Counted from the first letter of the stretch, positions 1 through 9,585 are shown. The stretch: DNA of 19,067 nucleotides from Verrucomicrobiota bacterium (GCA_027297085.1 JAPUIL010000364.1:1-19067); one strand, 5' to 3'. The notes: generated by a model from the letters alone, not told the origin. Made by a program: numbers and translations.

Positions 1-443
1 TGAATTCGCTCCGGATCGAGGCCCCACTCTTCCGATTTTGAACGCACCAGACGAATGGCACGGTTGCCATCCAAAACCCGGGCATCGTGCCCGTAAGTTG
101 GAGCCATCCGGTAGGTCAAAACAAAGGCGGCCGTTCCCCACTGGTTGAATCGTTCGGCAATTTCAATTCCCTCGGCGCCATACATCAGCATGATATTGGA
201 TCCACCCGGCGCGATAATTACGGCTGAGCCATTGCGTTGATCCTCGGATGGCAGAAACACAGTCAACAAGGGATTGTCCAACGGGCCATCGCCCTGAGCC
301 AGCGGCACCTTACCAGGATCCCATAAGGGAAGATTGTAATTTTGCGCCGCTAAAAAACACGTAGAAAAAACAAGGAAAGTACCAATGATCCCGGAACGTT
401 TAGGGGAAAAGATTGAGAGCGTCATCGAACGTTTAGCGTCCAT
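1..443 (-). CDS. Exported alpha/beta hydrolase (acetyl-esterase-like), C-terminus beyond window edge
   Basis: About 147 codons are visible and the gene continues past base 1. The ATG at 443 sits directly after an in-frame TAA and five bases after an AAGG ribosome-binding sequence, so I prefer it to the in-frame ATG at 425. Residues 1-33 form a leader with a hydrophobic core (GTFLVFSTCFLAAQ). The mature part has the look of carbohydrate-esterase-type alpha/beta hydrolases: a beta strand into an oxyanion loop (AVIIAPGGSN), then AEGIEIAERF, FVLTYRMAP and RAIRLVRSKSEEWGLDPERI, which normally precedes the nucleophile elbow. The catalytic Ser, Asp and His lie outside the window, so activity cannot be judged. 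Known relatives deacetylate xylan or other sugars; that substrate is only inferred here. It is transcribed divergently from the methyltransferase gene to its right. Confidence 0.8.
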   Translation of the reverse strand, partial: MDAKRSMTLSIFSPKRSGIIGTFLVFSTCFLAAQNYNLPLWDPGKVPLAQGDGPLDNPLLTVFLPSEDQRNGSAVIIAPGGSNIMLMYGAEGIEIAERFNQWGTAAFVLTYRMAPTYGHDARVLDGNRAIRLVRSKSEEWGLDPERI

Positions 444-505
444 TTACACCTTACTTAAGTCAAACGCTAATCCAGAAGGGTTCTCAGTTAAGCGCTTCCA
501 AACGG

Positions 506-523
506 TGATCCCCCTCGGGGTCA
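506..523. other. Short hairpin in the 5' intergenic region
   Basis: TGATCCCC and GGGGTCA flank a three-base loop between the divergent hydrolase and methyltransferase genes. It lacks a T-tract on either side, so it is not a convincing terminator. It could be a leader structure of the methyltransferase transcript or chance. Confidence 0.25.
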
Positions 524-594
524 TTCCTTGCAATCATGCATGCCAATGCAGGATTCCAGGTTTGACCCCTTGCTCGGAACCGTTCCACTAATCC

Positions 595-1224
595 ATGATT
601 GAAACCGGACTCAAATCGGCTTTGATCGACCCATTCAACATGGCCAGACGAAATAGAAGATCGAATAGTCCTCCCCGGGAAAGCAAGCACGCGGACATCT
701 ATGCTCCGCTCCCCAGAATGTCAGAAGAGGAGCTTTATGAGAAAATCGAAACGTTGGATAACCCGAACGTCCTGATTCTCGATTGCATTGAAGATCCTCA
801 TAACCTCGGCGCCTGTTTGCGCACAGCCGATGCGGTAGGAGTGATTGCCGTTGTGACCCCAAAAAATAAAGCCGCTTCCATAACCGGAACGGTTCGTCGC
901 GTGGCCTCAGGAGGCGCGGAATCCGTGCCCGTGGTTCAAGTCACCAATCTGGCTCAATCCATGACTAAAATGAAAGAAGCAGGTCTTTTTCTGATCGGCA
1001 CTTCGGACCAGGCCACTCAGGAGATTTACGATGTCAACCTGACCGGCGCGATCGGCATCGTCATGGGCTCCGAAGGAAACGGACTCCGACGTCTAACTAT
1101 GGACACCTGTGACCAGCTTGTTAAGATTCCTATGGAAGGAACGGTACCGTGCTTGAATATCTCGGTGGCCACCGGAGTTTGTCTTTACGAGGTGGTTCGT
1201 CAAAGAAACCAAAGCCGTCGGTAA
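595..1224 (+). CDS. rlmB: TrmH/SpoU-family 23S rRNA 2'-O-ribose methyltransferase, RlmB-like, catalytic domain only
   Basis: The 209-residue product carries all three SpoU motifs: motif 1 around DPHNLGACLRTAD (residues 68-79, with N70 and R76), motif 2 VMGSEGNGLR (156-165) and motif 3 IPMEGTVPCLNISVATG (178-194, with N188). These form the SAM-binding trefoil knot. The sequence strongly resembles the C-terminal half of E. coli RlmB, which methylates G2251 of 23S rRNA in the cytoplasm. RlmB is about 243 residues with an L7Ae-like N-terminal domain; here only about 55 mostly basic, polar residues precede the knot, so that domain is missing. No Shine-Dalgarno is visible at ATG 595 or at the in-frame ATG at 640 (MARRNRR), which is equally likely. 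The gene converges on the PSD1 gene with an 8-base gap and no terminator between. Confidence 0.85.
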   Translation: MIETGLKSALIDPFNMARRNRRSNSPPRESKHADIYAPLPRMSEEELYEKIETLDNPNVLILDCIEDPHNLGACLRTADAVGVIAVVTPKNKAASITGTVRRVASGGAESVPVVQVTNLAQSMTKMKEAGLFLIGTSDQATQEIYDVNLTGAIGIVMGSEGNGLRRLTMDTCDQLVKIPMEGTVPCLNISVATGVCLYEVVRQRNQSRR

Positions 1225-1232
1225 TTTCAGCG

Positions 1233-3602
<2,370 letters not shown>

Positions 3603-3606
3603 CTCA

Positions 3607-5040
3607 CTAGGCGATCAGCTCGTGAACCACATTTCCATGCACATCGGTTAGACGAAAATCGCGGCCCGCGTAGCGGAAAGTCAATCGCTTGTGATCGAAT
3701 CCCATGAGGTGCAAGATCGTCGCATGAAGATCGTGCACATGAACGCGGTTTTCAACGGCGGCAAATCCGAACTCATCGGTCGCGCCATGGACGTAACCGC
3801 CGCGAATACCACCACCAGCCATCCACATGCTGAAACCATGGTTGTTGTGGTCCCGTCCGTTCACTTTTCCTTTGTTGGCGCCCGGCACCGCTAACTCAAC
3901 CACCGGGGTTCGACCAAATTCCCCGCCCCAGATCACCAACGTATCTTCGAGTAGACCGCGCAGTTTCAGGTCCTTCAACAAAGCGGCGATCGGCTTGTCG
4001 CATTGTTCCGCCAGTTCCCGGTGCTTTATCTCCAAATCGTCATGATTGTCCCAGGGCTGACGAAATCCCGTCCACACTTGTATAAATCGCACACCCCGTT
4101 CCGCCAGACGCCGGGCAATCAGAAGCTGACGCGCTTGCAGTCCCTCGCCATACATTTCCCGAACGTATTTTGGCTCCTTCGATATATCAAACGCATCGGT
4201 CGCCTCCATCTGCATCCTGAAAGCCAACTCAAACGATTGAACCCGAGCATCAAAACGACCGTCATCCTGTCGTTTGGCGGCATGGTAACCATTGATCTTG
4301 TTTAGAAGATCCAGTTGTTCCCGCTGCGTCTCATAGCCAGTGTGGTGGTTTTGAATGTTCTCTAAAAGCTTGTCGATATCCTCATGCTTCGTGTCGACAT
4401 AGGTACCTTGAAAGACACCGGGCAGAAATGCGTTTTGCCAGTTTTGCGCATCCGATACGGGGAACCCATTGGGGCACATGGAAATGAATCCGGGAAGGTT
4501 CTGGTTCTCCGTCCCAAGACCATAAGTCAGCCAGGACCCCATGCTCGGCCTCGTCACTCGCGATTCCCCGCAATTCATGAGCAACAAGGAAGGTTCGTGG
4601 TTGGGACGGTCCGTATGCATTGAACGAATCACCGCGATGTCATCAATACATTCACCAACATGAGGAAACAGCTCACTGACTTCGATCCCGCTTTTCCCGT
4701 ACCGTTTAAACTCGAATGGGGAACCCATGGCTGCGCCTGTGATTCGCTCGGTTTTTAATTTTACCGGCAGCCTTTTCCCATGCCACTCCCTAAGCAAAGG
4801 TTTGGGATCAAAGGTATCCACCTGGGACGGACCTCCGTTCGCAAAAATGTGGATGACGCGCCTCGCTTTTGCCGGAAAGTGGGGAGCCCTCGGATCAAGG
4901 GTGGTTATGCCCTCACTTTGATTGCCCAACAGCTCTGATCCGAACAAAGATCCCAGGCTCATGGCACCGAATCCCATACCGCAACGGTTGAGGAATTCTC
5001 GACGGGTCCAGACAACTTCGCATTGGGGATGGTAGTTCAT
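3607..5040 (-). CDS. DUF1501 family Tat-exported protein (alkaline-phosphatase/sulfatase-like fold)
   Basis: A 477-residue protein opening with a twin-arginine leader (TRREFLNRCGMGFGAMSLG, residues 12-30), implying export of a folded, probably metal-bound protein. DUF1501 landmarks are present in order: RRVIHIFANGGPSQVDTFDP near the start, HEPSLLLMNCGE, RGVRFIQVWTGFRQPWDNHD, VIWGGEFGRTP and GRDHNNHGFSMWMAGGG, ending in a short conserved tail that includes LTDVHG. The Asp, His and Glu residues in these blocks resemble the metal ligands of the sulfatase/phosphatase superfamily, but the reaction is unknown. It is the first gene of a two-gene operon with the DUF1549/DUF1553 gene, a pairing typical of Planctomycetes and Verrucomicrobiota. 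The ATG at 5040 is the natural start because the Tat motif begins eleven residues later. Confidence 0.9.
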   Translation of the reverse strand: MNYHPQCEVVWTRREFLNRCGMGFGAMSLGSLFGSELLGNQSEGITTLDPRAPHFPAKARRVIHIFANGGPSQVDTFDPKPLLREWHGKRLPVKLKTERITGAAMGSPFEFKRYGKSGIEVSELFPHVGECIDDIAVIRSMHTDRPNHEPSLLLMNCGESRVTRPSMGSWLTYGLGTENQNLPGFISMCPNGFPVSDAQNWQNAFLPGVFQGTYVDTKHEDIDKLLENIQNHHTGYETQREQLDLLNKINGYHAAKRQDDGRFDARVQSFELAFRMQMEATDAFDISKEPKYVREMYGEGLQARQLLIARRLAERGVRFIQVWTGFRQPWDNHDDLEIKHRELAEQCDKPIAALLKDLKLRGLLEDTLVIWGGEFGRTPVVELAVPGANKGKVNGRDHNNHGFSMWMAGGGIRGGYVHGATDEFGFAAVENRVHVHDLHATILHLMGFDHKRLTFRYAGRDFRLTDVHGNVVHELIA

Positions 5041-5154
5041 GGGTAGTGGTATAGCTTGCAGGGTACAACAGACTACGATATTTTGCTAAATCATAAATCA
5101 AAGTACGGCAAGAACTTCTATTTCTTCGAATTCGCCCATGGGTGTGCTATATAA

Positions 5155-5181
5155 ACTGTAGGAGGGGCTTTACGCCCCGAT
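5155..5181 (+). repeat. REP-like palindromic unit 1
   Basis: A 27-base unit beginning ACTGTAGGAG and ending CGAT, with an internal hairpin GGGGC-TTTAC-GCCCC. The GTAG tetranucleotide at the 5' foot of the hairpin is the hallmark of REP elements mobilised by RAYT (TnpA-REP) transposases. It is paired with an inverted copy 39 bases downstream. Confidence 0.75.
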
Positions 5182-5220
5182 TTCATTGAGAGCACGCGGT
5201 CGGCAGATCAAGTTCACGGA

Positions 5221-5247
5221 ATCGCGGGATAAATCCACTCCTACAGT
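5221..5247 (-). repeat. REP-like palindromic unit 2, inverted
   Basis: Read on the minus strand it begins ACTGTAGGAGTGGATTTATC and ends CCGCGAT, matching unit 1 except at a few positions. Units 1 and 2 form one inverted pair (5155-5247), like a BIME of two facing REPs. Differences between the arms at the hairpin bases are partly paired changes. Confidence 0.75.
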
Positions 5248-5328
5248 TCGAATCAGAACATATTCCTGGTTGAAGTTTTTTTCTCATAGGTTTGCAGCAT
5301 AGAAGGAAGAGTCTAGCCCTACCGAGCA

Positions 5329-5355
5329 ATCGCGGCGTAAAGCCCCTCCTACAGG
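5329..5355 (-). repeat. REP-like palindromic unit 3, inverted
   Basis: Read on the minus strand it begins CCTGTAGGAGGGGCTTTACG and ends CCGCGAT, closer to unit 1 than to unit 2. It lies six bases past the stop codon of the enolase-superfamily gene, so its hairpin could also stabilise or terminate that transcript. I see no clear facing partner between 5248 and 5328. Confidence 0.75.
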
Positions 5356-5361
5356 ATAACA

Positions 5362-6597
5362 TCAAATCGCGTTCCGCTTAACCATCGCTTCGGTCAAGGC
5401 CGTGCCAAATCCCGGTTTTTCCGGAGGAAGATAATAACCATTCTCGAAGGGAGCGGTCATGGCTTCCATTAATTCGGTTCCTGAATCGTTCGTGCCAAAA
5501 CTCTCCGCCCACTTGCATCGCGTAGAAGACAAACACAGAGGTAGTCCATAAAGGCTGCCACCACGATGAGGTGTAAATTCAAGGTCGTGCGCCGCTGCCA
5601 TGGCACCGATTTTCCGAAGCGATGTGACTCCTCCACACCAGCTCACATCCGGCTGCAGAATATCGGCGGCATTATGACGAATCAGTTCAGCAAATCCGAA
5701 ACGCGTATATTCATGCTCGCCGCTGGCAATTTTGGTGCTGTTTACTTCGCGCACTAATTGTGCGTAACCGATGAGGTTGTCAGGCGAAAGCGGTTCTTCG
5801 ATCCAGTAGAGGTCCACATGCTCGAGCCGCTTTGCCATTTCAATAGTATAGTCCACATTGTCCCAACGTGAGCTGCAATCGATCATTAAAGAACTGTCCG
5901 GCCCGATGACTTTGCGCATATCTTCCAACCGTTTTACGATGCGTTGTTTACCTTCTTCGCCTTCAAAGAGACCGTCCTTGATCGGAACTTTAAAATGTCT
6001 CACCCCCATTTTGAGTGCTGCTTCCGTAGCCGTATTGTTCATGACGGTCTGATAGGTGGGAATGCGTTCCTTGGTGGTTCCACCAAGAAGTCGATAAACC
6101 GGTTGGCCAGCATGTTTTCCCAGGATATCCCAAAGGGCATTGTCCACTCCACTCAACGCCATGACAAAAACGCCCCGTCGACCATAAGCGTTGGACGAAG
6201 TATACATCTGATCCCAAAGCATCTCAACGTTGAGTGGGTTCGTGCCCACCAGCAGATTCCTGAGATGCCCGTGAATGATCTCCCTGGATACGCTTCCACC
6301 CGCTCCCAGCCCATAACCGGTAATTCCCTGATCGGTCTTGATGACCACCACAATAGCACTTGCCAGTTGTGCAAAAGGCCCGCGGTATCGCCAACGATTG
6401 GGATCAAAGTCCCCTTCAAATTCCGGTAGAGAGCCCTGATCAGAACGCTCCCAGAGTTTCACCGGATAAACATCCACCGAAACAATTTTGATCTTGGATT
6501 TATCTCCCATTTTTTGAGCGCTAAGCATGCCTGGTATTTGTATGGCGGAAGCAGCACCTGCAACTGCAAGATCGTGTATAAATTGACGTCGGTTCAT
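5362..6597 (-). CDS. Tat-exported enolase-superfamily enzyme, mandelate racemase/L-rhamnonate-dehydratase-like
   Basis: A 411-residue protein with an N-terminal NRRQF twin-arginine leader and an alanine-rich hydrophobic core (residues 2-27), then a complete mandelate racemase/muconate lactonizing enzyme fold. The capping domain covers about 36-160. In the barrel I can assign catalytic Lys in HFKVPIK (K203, K207), metal ligands D240 (MIDCSSRW), E267 or E268 (WIEEP) and E294 (ASGEHEY), and the Asp-His dyad D317 (QPD) and H344 (TPHRGG). Lys in that position followed by a short P-I-K run, together with the HRGG motif, recalls acid-sugar dehydratases such as rhamnonate dehydratase, which remove water from aldonates. 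The substrate is not determined by sequence. Export is unusual, since most characterised members are cytoplasmic. It is the last gene of a minus-strand run, 60 bases after the upstream Tat gene. Confidence 0.88.
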   Translation of the reverse strand: MNRRQFIHDLAVAGAASAIQIPGMLSAQKMGDKSKIKIVSVDVYPVKLWERSDQGSLPEFEGDFDPNRWRYRGPFAQLASAIVVVIKTDQGITGYGLGAGGSVSREIIHGHLRNLLVGTNPLNVEMLWDQMYTSSNAYGRRGVFVMALSGVDNALWDILGKHAGQPVYRLLGGTTKERIPTYQTVMNNTATEAALKMGVRHFKVPIKDGLFEGEEGKQRIVKRLEDMRKVIGPDSSLMIDCSSRWDNVDYTIEMAKRLEHVDLYWIEEPLSPDNLIGYAQLVREVNSTKIASGEHEYTRFGFAELIRHNAADILQPDVSWCGGVTSLRKIGAMAAAHDLEFTPHRGGSLYGLPLCLSSTRCKWAESFGTNDSGTELMEAMTAPFENGYYLPPEKPGFGTALTEAMVKRNAI

Positions 6598-6657
6598 GAG
6601 ACAGAGTTATCACAAAAAAATCGGAACCTTACAAGCCCGGGCGTTCCTATTCTGAAA

Positions 6658-8160
6658 TCATCCTAACGCTGCACGGGTTCTAGCCACCAGTCGGTTGTCA
6701 GGTTTTTCGGTGCCATCCAGCCAAAAGACACTGGCAGAAAGAAACCGGGCCCTAAGTTCTGGAGAGAGATGCTGATAATCCTCCAACATAGCGGAACTAA
6801 ATTTATAATCGTGTGAATCGTTACCCTTGAGGTAAATCATACGCTGGGCTGCAGCAATGAAAGACTTGGGATCCTTAGTCTGCTCAAGGAATGCCAGAGT
6901 CTTTTGCGCGGCCAGTATCCGATTATTACTTACGCCTGTAAAAATGTCTTCCAGACTTGGTGTTCCCTCAGCCGGACTGAAGGTATCAATAGTAATGCCT
7001 TCGCCTATACCACCTGCCCGGCGAAACATTGTAAGGAAGGCAGCATTCTGCAGGAGCAAAAAACGTCGAGTCTCGTCGTTGTTTGTGTGCCGGTAAAGGT
7101 AATGCAATGCGTTGGAGGTCGTACAGGCATGCAGTGAAATAATAGCCGGCCTCCGCATCATCATCTCAGCTGCATGCTGAAAGATCGCGTCCCAAAGAGA
7201 CTGTGGATCGATCCCGCCGTTGAGCAGATCAATAACGTTACGACTAGCATCCTGCCAATTGCCTTGGCGCAGGACGTTCAAAAGCTCCTGAGTAGCTTTG
7301 GGTTTGGTTTCCCCATGGCGCCAACCGGCTCGAATTTCTTTGAGCGCTTGAAGATTACTACGGCCGGGTCGATCCGCTTCATAATCATTGTCAGCGGGAT
7401 TTCCTCCGTCGCGTTGAAGTAGTCCATATGCCAGCGAGCGTAACACCGGTTCGGCATGTTGCCAGCCAATGGTCTGCAAAGTCCTCCAACCATTCGCCAC
7501 ATAAATTGCTTTGTGTCCGATGTCCCGGAAATCGCGAGCGCCATAACGACAAAAAATATCGAAAAGTTCCTCGGTTCCCGCCGTGCGGGCAAGGCCGGCT
7601 ATGGCAACATCTGCTTTGGCTTCGTCCCAGTGGTCCATAGCTTCGCTAAACATGGTTGAGGCCTTTGAGGTGGGAGGCACCAATCGTTCATCTACTGATT
7701 GCAGGGTCCAATCGCTTTGTGACGCATCTCGTGCCTGGGACGATTTGAAATAGTCGAGAGCCCAGAAAATGGGCAACCAGCGATCAGAGTCAGGGGAGTT
7801 TAGGCTGGCAAGATGGGCAGAGTTCACCACCAGAACGGCATGAAATTTGAAACCGACCGGTCGAGGCTGAATATTGCGCACTCCAGCCAGGAAAAGTGCG
7901 CTGAGCACTTCCCGATAAGTCGTCCCTCTTTTGATCCGGTGAGCTACCTCTTCCAACAATCGATTACGGGAGGTCTCTTCCAACAAACGAATCAATGGCT
8001 CAATATCCGAGCTGAACCGGACGAAGTTTGGTTGGATTTCCGACTCGGCGGCATGCAAACTCGGAATGTGCGGAAATAATCCACCATCACCTAATCCCCA
8101 CAATGCTCCAGTGGCTGCGCAGGATTTTAGAAATTGACGGCGATTGGAAGGTGTTCTCAT
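6658..8160 (-). CDS. Uncharacterised histidine-rich Tat-exported protein
   Basis: A 500-residue protein with a clear twin-arginine leader (NRRQFLKSCAATGALWGLG, residues 6-24) and probable cleavage near 38 (LHAAES). I do not recognise a named family. The body looks almost wholly alpha-helical and carries several His-containing blocks that look conserved: GFKFHAVLVVNSAHLASL (H107, H116), IGHKAIYVANGWRTLQTIGW followed by HAEPVLRSL (H216, H235), and FQHAAEMMMRRPAIISLHAC with NALHYLYRH (H329, H344, H353, H358). Spaced His in helices, together with export in a folded state, suggests a metal-containing redox enzyme; this is inference. It sits between the DUF1080-like and enolase-superfamily genes with gaps of 90 and 60 bases, so a shared transcript and pathway are likely. 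Confidence 0.8.
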   Translation of the reverse strand: MRTPSNRRQFLKSCAATGALWGLGDGGLFPHIPSLHAAESEIQPNFVRFSSDIEPLIRLLEETSRNRLLEEVAHRIKRGTTYREVLSALFLAGVRNIQPRPVGFKFHAVLVVNSAHLASLNSPDSDRWLPIFWALDYFKSSQARDASQSDWTLQSVDERLVPPTSKASTMFSEAMDHWDEAKADVAIAGLARTAGTEELFDIFCRYGARDFRDIGHKAIYVANGWRTLQTIGWQHAEPVLRSLAYGLLQRDGGNPADNDYEADRPGRSNLQALKEIRAGWRHGETKPKATQELLNVLRQGNWQDASRNVIDLLNGGIDPQSLWDAIFQHAAEMMMRRPAIISLHACTTSNALHYLYRHTNNDETRRFLLLQNAAFLTMFRRAGGIGEGITIDTFSPAEGTPSLEDIFTGVSNNRILAAQKTLAFLEQTKDPKSFIAAAQRMIYLKGNDSHDYKFSSAMLEDYQHLSPELRARFLSASVFWLDGTEKPDNRLVARTRAALG

Positions 8161-8250
8161 GACCGGCTCATCATCGACCAGAAGAGGTCATCTCGCAAGC
8201 ATCAAACCGGGTCCGGTCATCAAAGATGGCAAATCAATAGGAACTTGTTT

Positions 8251-8952
8251 CTATTTTCCAGAAAGCTCTTGTAGTGGAATGGCTTCGCGAATCCGAACGT
8301 TATCGACATAGAGGTAACTTTCCAGTCCGCCAGACTGGAAGCCGAAGTTGTCTTTCTTTTCGGTCAGGCCGATATGTTTTCCGAGCACGGTTTGACCATC
8401 GACTTGCATCCTTAGAGAATCACCAACCAGCTCGATGACGACATGGTACCAGCGTCCTTCTTCTAATTTCAAAGGCACTTCATCCAATGCAGTGGTAGGT
8501 TCAGTCCAATTTCCCTTAAGAGGATTGAGCCCCTGATCGCGCCGTTCAGCTTTCATCTGATCCCGCTTATTTTTCTCTTTGATTTTGAAAACGGCAGCAC
8601 TGTCGTATCGGATCACACCCTTAGCGATGTGCACCAGGTCCCAGTTTATTAACAACTGGTGAAACCCCTCCCCTTCGAGCTTCATGTCGTATTCGTAAAT
8701 CACATTGTAGTGATCCAGGTAAATCTTCCGAAACGCCGTGTGATTATCCGCCGCCAACTGCCTGCCGCGTAGCGCACCATCCACGATCTTCCAATCCCCT
8801 CTCCCCACGGTAAACAGTTTCGGTAAGTCCTGTTGGTCAAAGTTCTCCTTTAACAGCAACTTACCCGGTGTGGATAGCTGATACTCAGTTTTTCCAATAC
8901 CAGCCGAGGCAACAAATAATCCAGCCAAACAAAATAGGTATACTGTCTTCAT
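8251..8952 (-). CDS. Secreted DUF1080-like (concanavalin-fold) protein
   Basis: A 233-residue protein with a Sec-type leader (KTVYLFCLAGLFVASAGIGK, residues 2-21). The mature part has the jelly-roll pattern of DUF1080/3-keto-disaccharide-hydrolase and LamG-type domains: LLLKENFDQQ, WKIVDGALRG, a variable loop rich in Lys and Arg (about 123-145), then RWYHVVIELVGDSLRMQVDG and the closing SYLYVDNVRI. In this phylum such domains occur as single-domain secreted proteins that bind or cleave 3-keto glycosides; which applies here cannot be told. It is the first gene of the run leading into the histidine-rich Tat protein and the enolase-superfamily enzyme. The long lysine-rich insertion is atypical and may reflect a ligand loop. 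Confidence 0.75.
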   Translation of the reverse strand: MKTVYLFCLAGLFVASAGIGKTEYQLSTPGKLLLKENFDQQDLPKLFTVGRGDWKIVDGALRGRQLAADNHTAFRKIYLDHYNVIYEYDMKLEGEGFHQLLINWDLVHIAKGVIRYDSAAVFKIKEKNKRDQMKAERRDQGLNPLKGNWTEPTTALDEVPLKLEEGRWYHVVIELVGDSLRMQVDGQTVLGKHIGLTEKKDNFGFQSGGLESYLYVDNVRIREAIPLQELSGK

Positions 8953-9015
8953 TAATAGAGGTATTGGTATCTAGATTAATAGTGAAGATCGATGAAAAAT
9001 GAAAAGAACAGCTGC

Positions 9016-9249
9016 TTACTTGGAGCTATAATCTAAAAATACTTTCTTTAATTCGCTTTCCTCACCTGCGAATTCGGCAATACGAGCTTCGGTATAATTT
9101 TCATACGGGTTGTTAACCATGGGCTTGAGCAATACCTTCACGGGTCTCTTCGATCAGCACTTGATCGTTCGTTTTCAAGCCATAGGCTTTTCTATCTCTT
9201 TCAGGTATGATAATCATTCACCCGGTCCGATGCTTAGGTCATAATTCAT
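9016..9249 (-). pseudogene. AbrB/MazE/SpoVT-type antitoxin remnant with two frameshifts
   Basis: Three consecutive minus-strand reading frames together rebuild an AbrB-type antitoxin. The first starts at the ATG at 9249 and gives MNYDLSIGPGE. The second gives IIIPERDRKAYGLKTNDQ followed by VLIEETREGI, matching the family signature in which I-P-x-x-x-R-x-x-x-G-L-K is followed by a short acidic strand. The third gives VKVLLKPMVNNPYENY then TEARIAEFAGEESELKK, matching the usual tail in which L-L-K-P is followed by a Y-T-x-x-R-I-A-E-F segment, and ends at TAA 9016-9018. The frames join near 9217 and near 9125, so at least two indels have occurred. Intact members are DNA-binding antitoxins that repress their own operon and neutralise a PIN- or MazF-type toxin. 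No toxin gene is visible on either side. It could instead be sequence error, but two shifts in one short gene argue for decay. Confidence 0.72.
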
Positions 9250-9349
9250 GATTACACGAAATACCGTAATTCAGGAATTCATACAGCAATACTTTAGGAG
9301 TCCATCTTTGAAAAGTTCTACCTATTTTCTCTTCCAGTTCTAGGAGTAA

Positions 9350-9472
9350 ATGTTGTTCGCTTCGCTGTCGGCCAAGGCCTCGCCAGGAGGAGAAGCTTAC
9401 ACTATCGCATTGCGTGGGGCTAATGGAACGGAAGGTCTTGCCATTATCGAAATTTTTGAAGTTCCTGATTAA
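9350..9472 (+). pseudogene. C-terminal remnant of a large surface or secreted protein
   Basis: A 40-codon frame on the plus strand, opened by ATG 9350 after an in-frame TAA and preceded by AGGAG only three bases before that TAA. The residues GGEAYTIALRGANGTEGLAI followed by IEIFEVPD resemble the closing strands of large extracellular proteins of this phylum, in which a P-G-A-Y-T segment leads into R-G-x-N-G-T-T-G and a final V-E-V-Y-D strand. Nothing upstream continues the frame, so it is most likely the tail of a lost gene rather than a small functional gene. It might still be translated as a short peptide. Confidence 0.5.
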
Positions 9473-9508
9473 TTCAAACTATTTCTCTGAATCCGGGTCG
9501 GGAAATAT

Positions 9509-9537
9509 CAAAAAAAGGCAGGCCGTAATGGCCTGCC
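9509..9537 (-). terminator. Rho-independent terminator of the beta-helix gene
   Basis: A perfect 8-base-pair stem, GGCAGGCC and GGCCTGCC, with a five-base loop (GTAAT). On the minus strand it is followed by a run of seven T. It lies about 50 bases past the stop of the beta-helix gene. On the plus strand the stem is followed by TTCCTTCT, so it could also weakly end transcription coming from the left. Confidence 0.85.
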
Positions 9538-9585
9538 TTCCTTCTATCCTACCTGAATTAAGTCCTAATTTGATCCAAATAATTT

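Larger units (their letters stand above)
5041..5361. other. Intergenic region holding REP-like units; upstream region of the DUF1501 operon
   Basis: About 320 bases without a gene. The left 110 bases must contain the promoter of the minus-strand DUF1501 operon, but I could not find a -35/-10 pair with proper spacing; a lone TATGAT-like hexamer lies near 5090-5095. The rest is occupied by the three REP-like units and the spacers between them. Confidence 0.6.
8953..9585. other. Decayed intergenic region
   Basis: About 630 bases with no intact gene longer than 40 codons. It holds a broken AbrB-type antitoxin on the minus strand, a short C-terminal remnant of a surface protein on the plus strand and a strong terminator for the beta-helix gene. 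Between 9250 and 9349 I see nothing assignable. It must also contain the promoter for the DUF1080-like gene, which I could not identify. Confidence 0.6.

Noticed and set aside
5085..5125. Possible promoter for the DUF1501 operon (TATGAT with TTGCCG upstream on the minus strand)
   Set aside because: The two hexamers are only about ten bases apart, far from the usual spacing, so I did not list it as a promoter.
5944..6429. Open frame of 161 codons on the plus strand inside the enolase-superfamily gene
   Set aside because: The opposite strand encodes conserved active-site blocks; this frame has no family features.
8161..8218. GACCGG and CCGGTC inverted repeat between two exported-protein genes
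   Set aside because: Only six bases per arm with a 46-base loop and no T-tract; consistent with chance.
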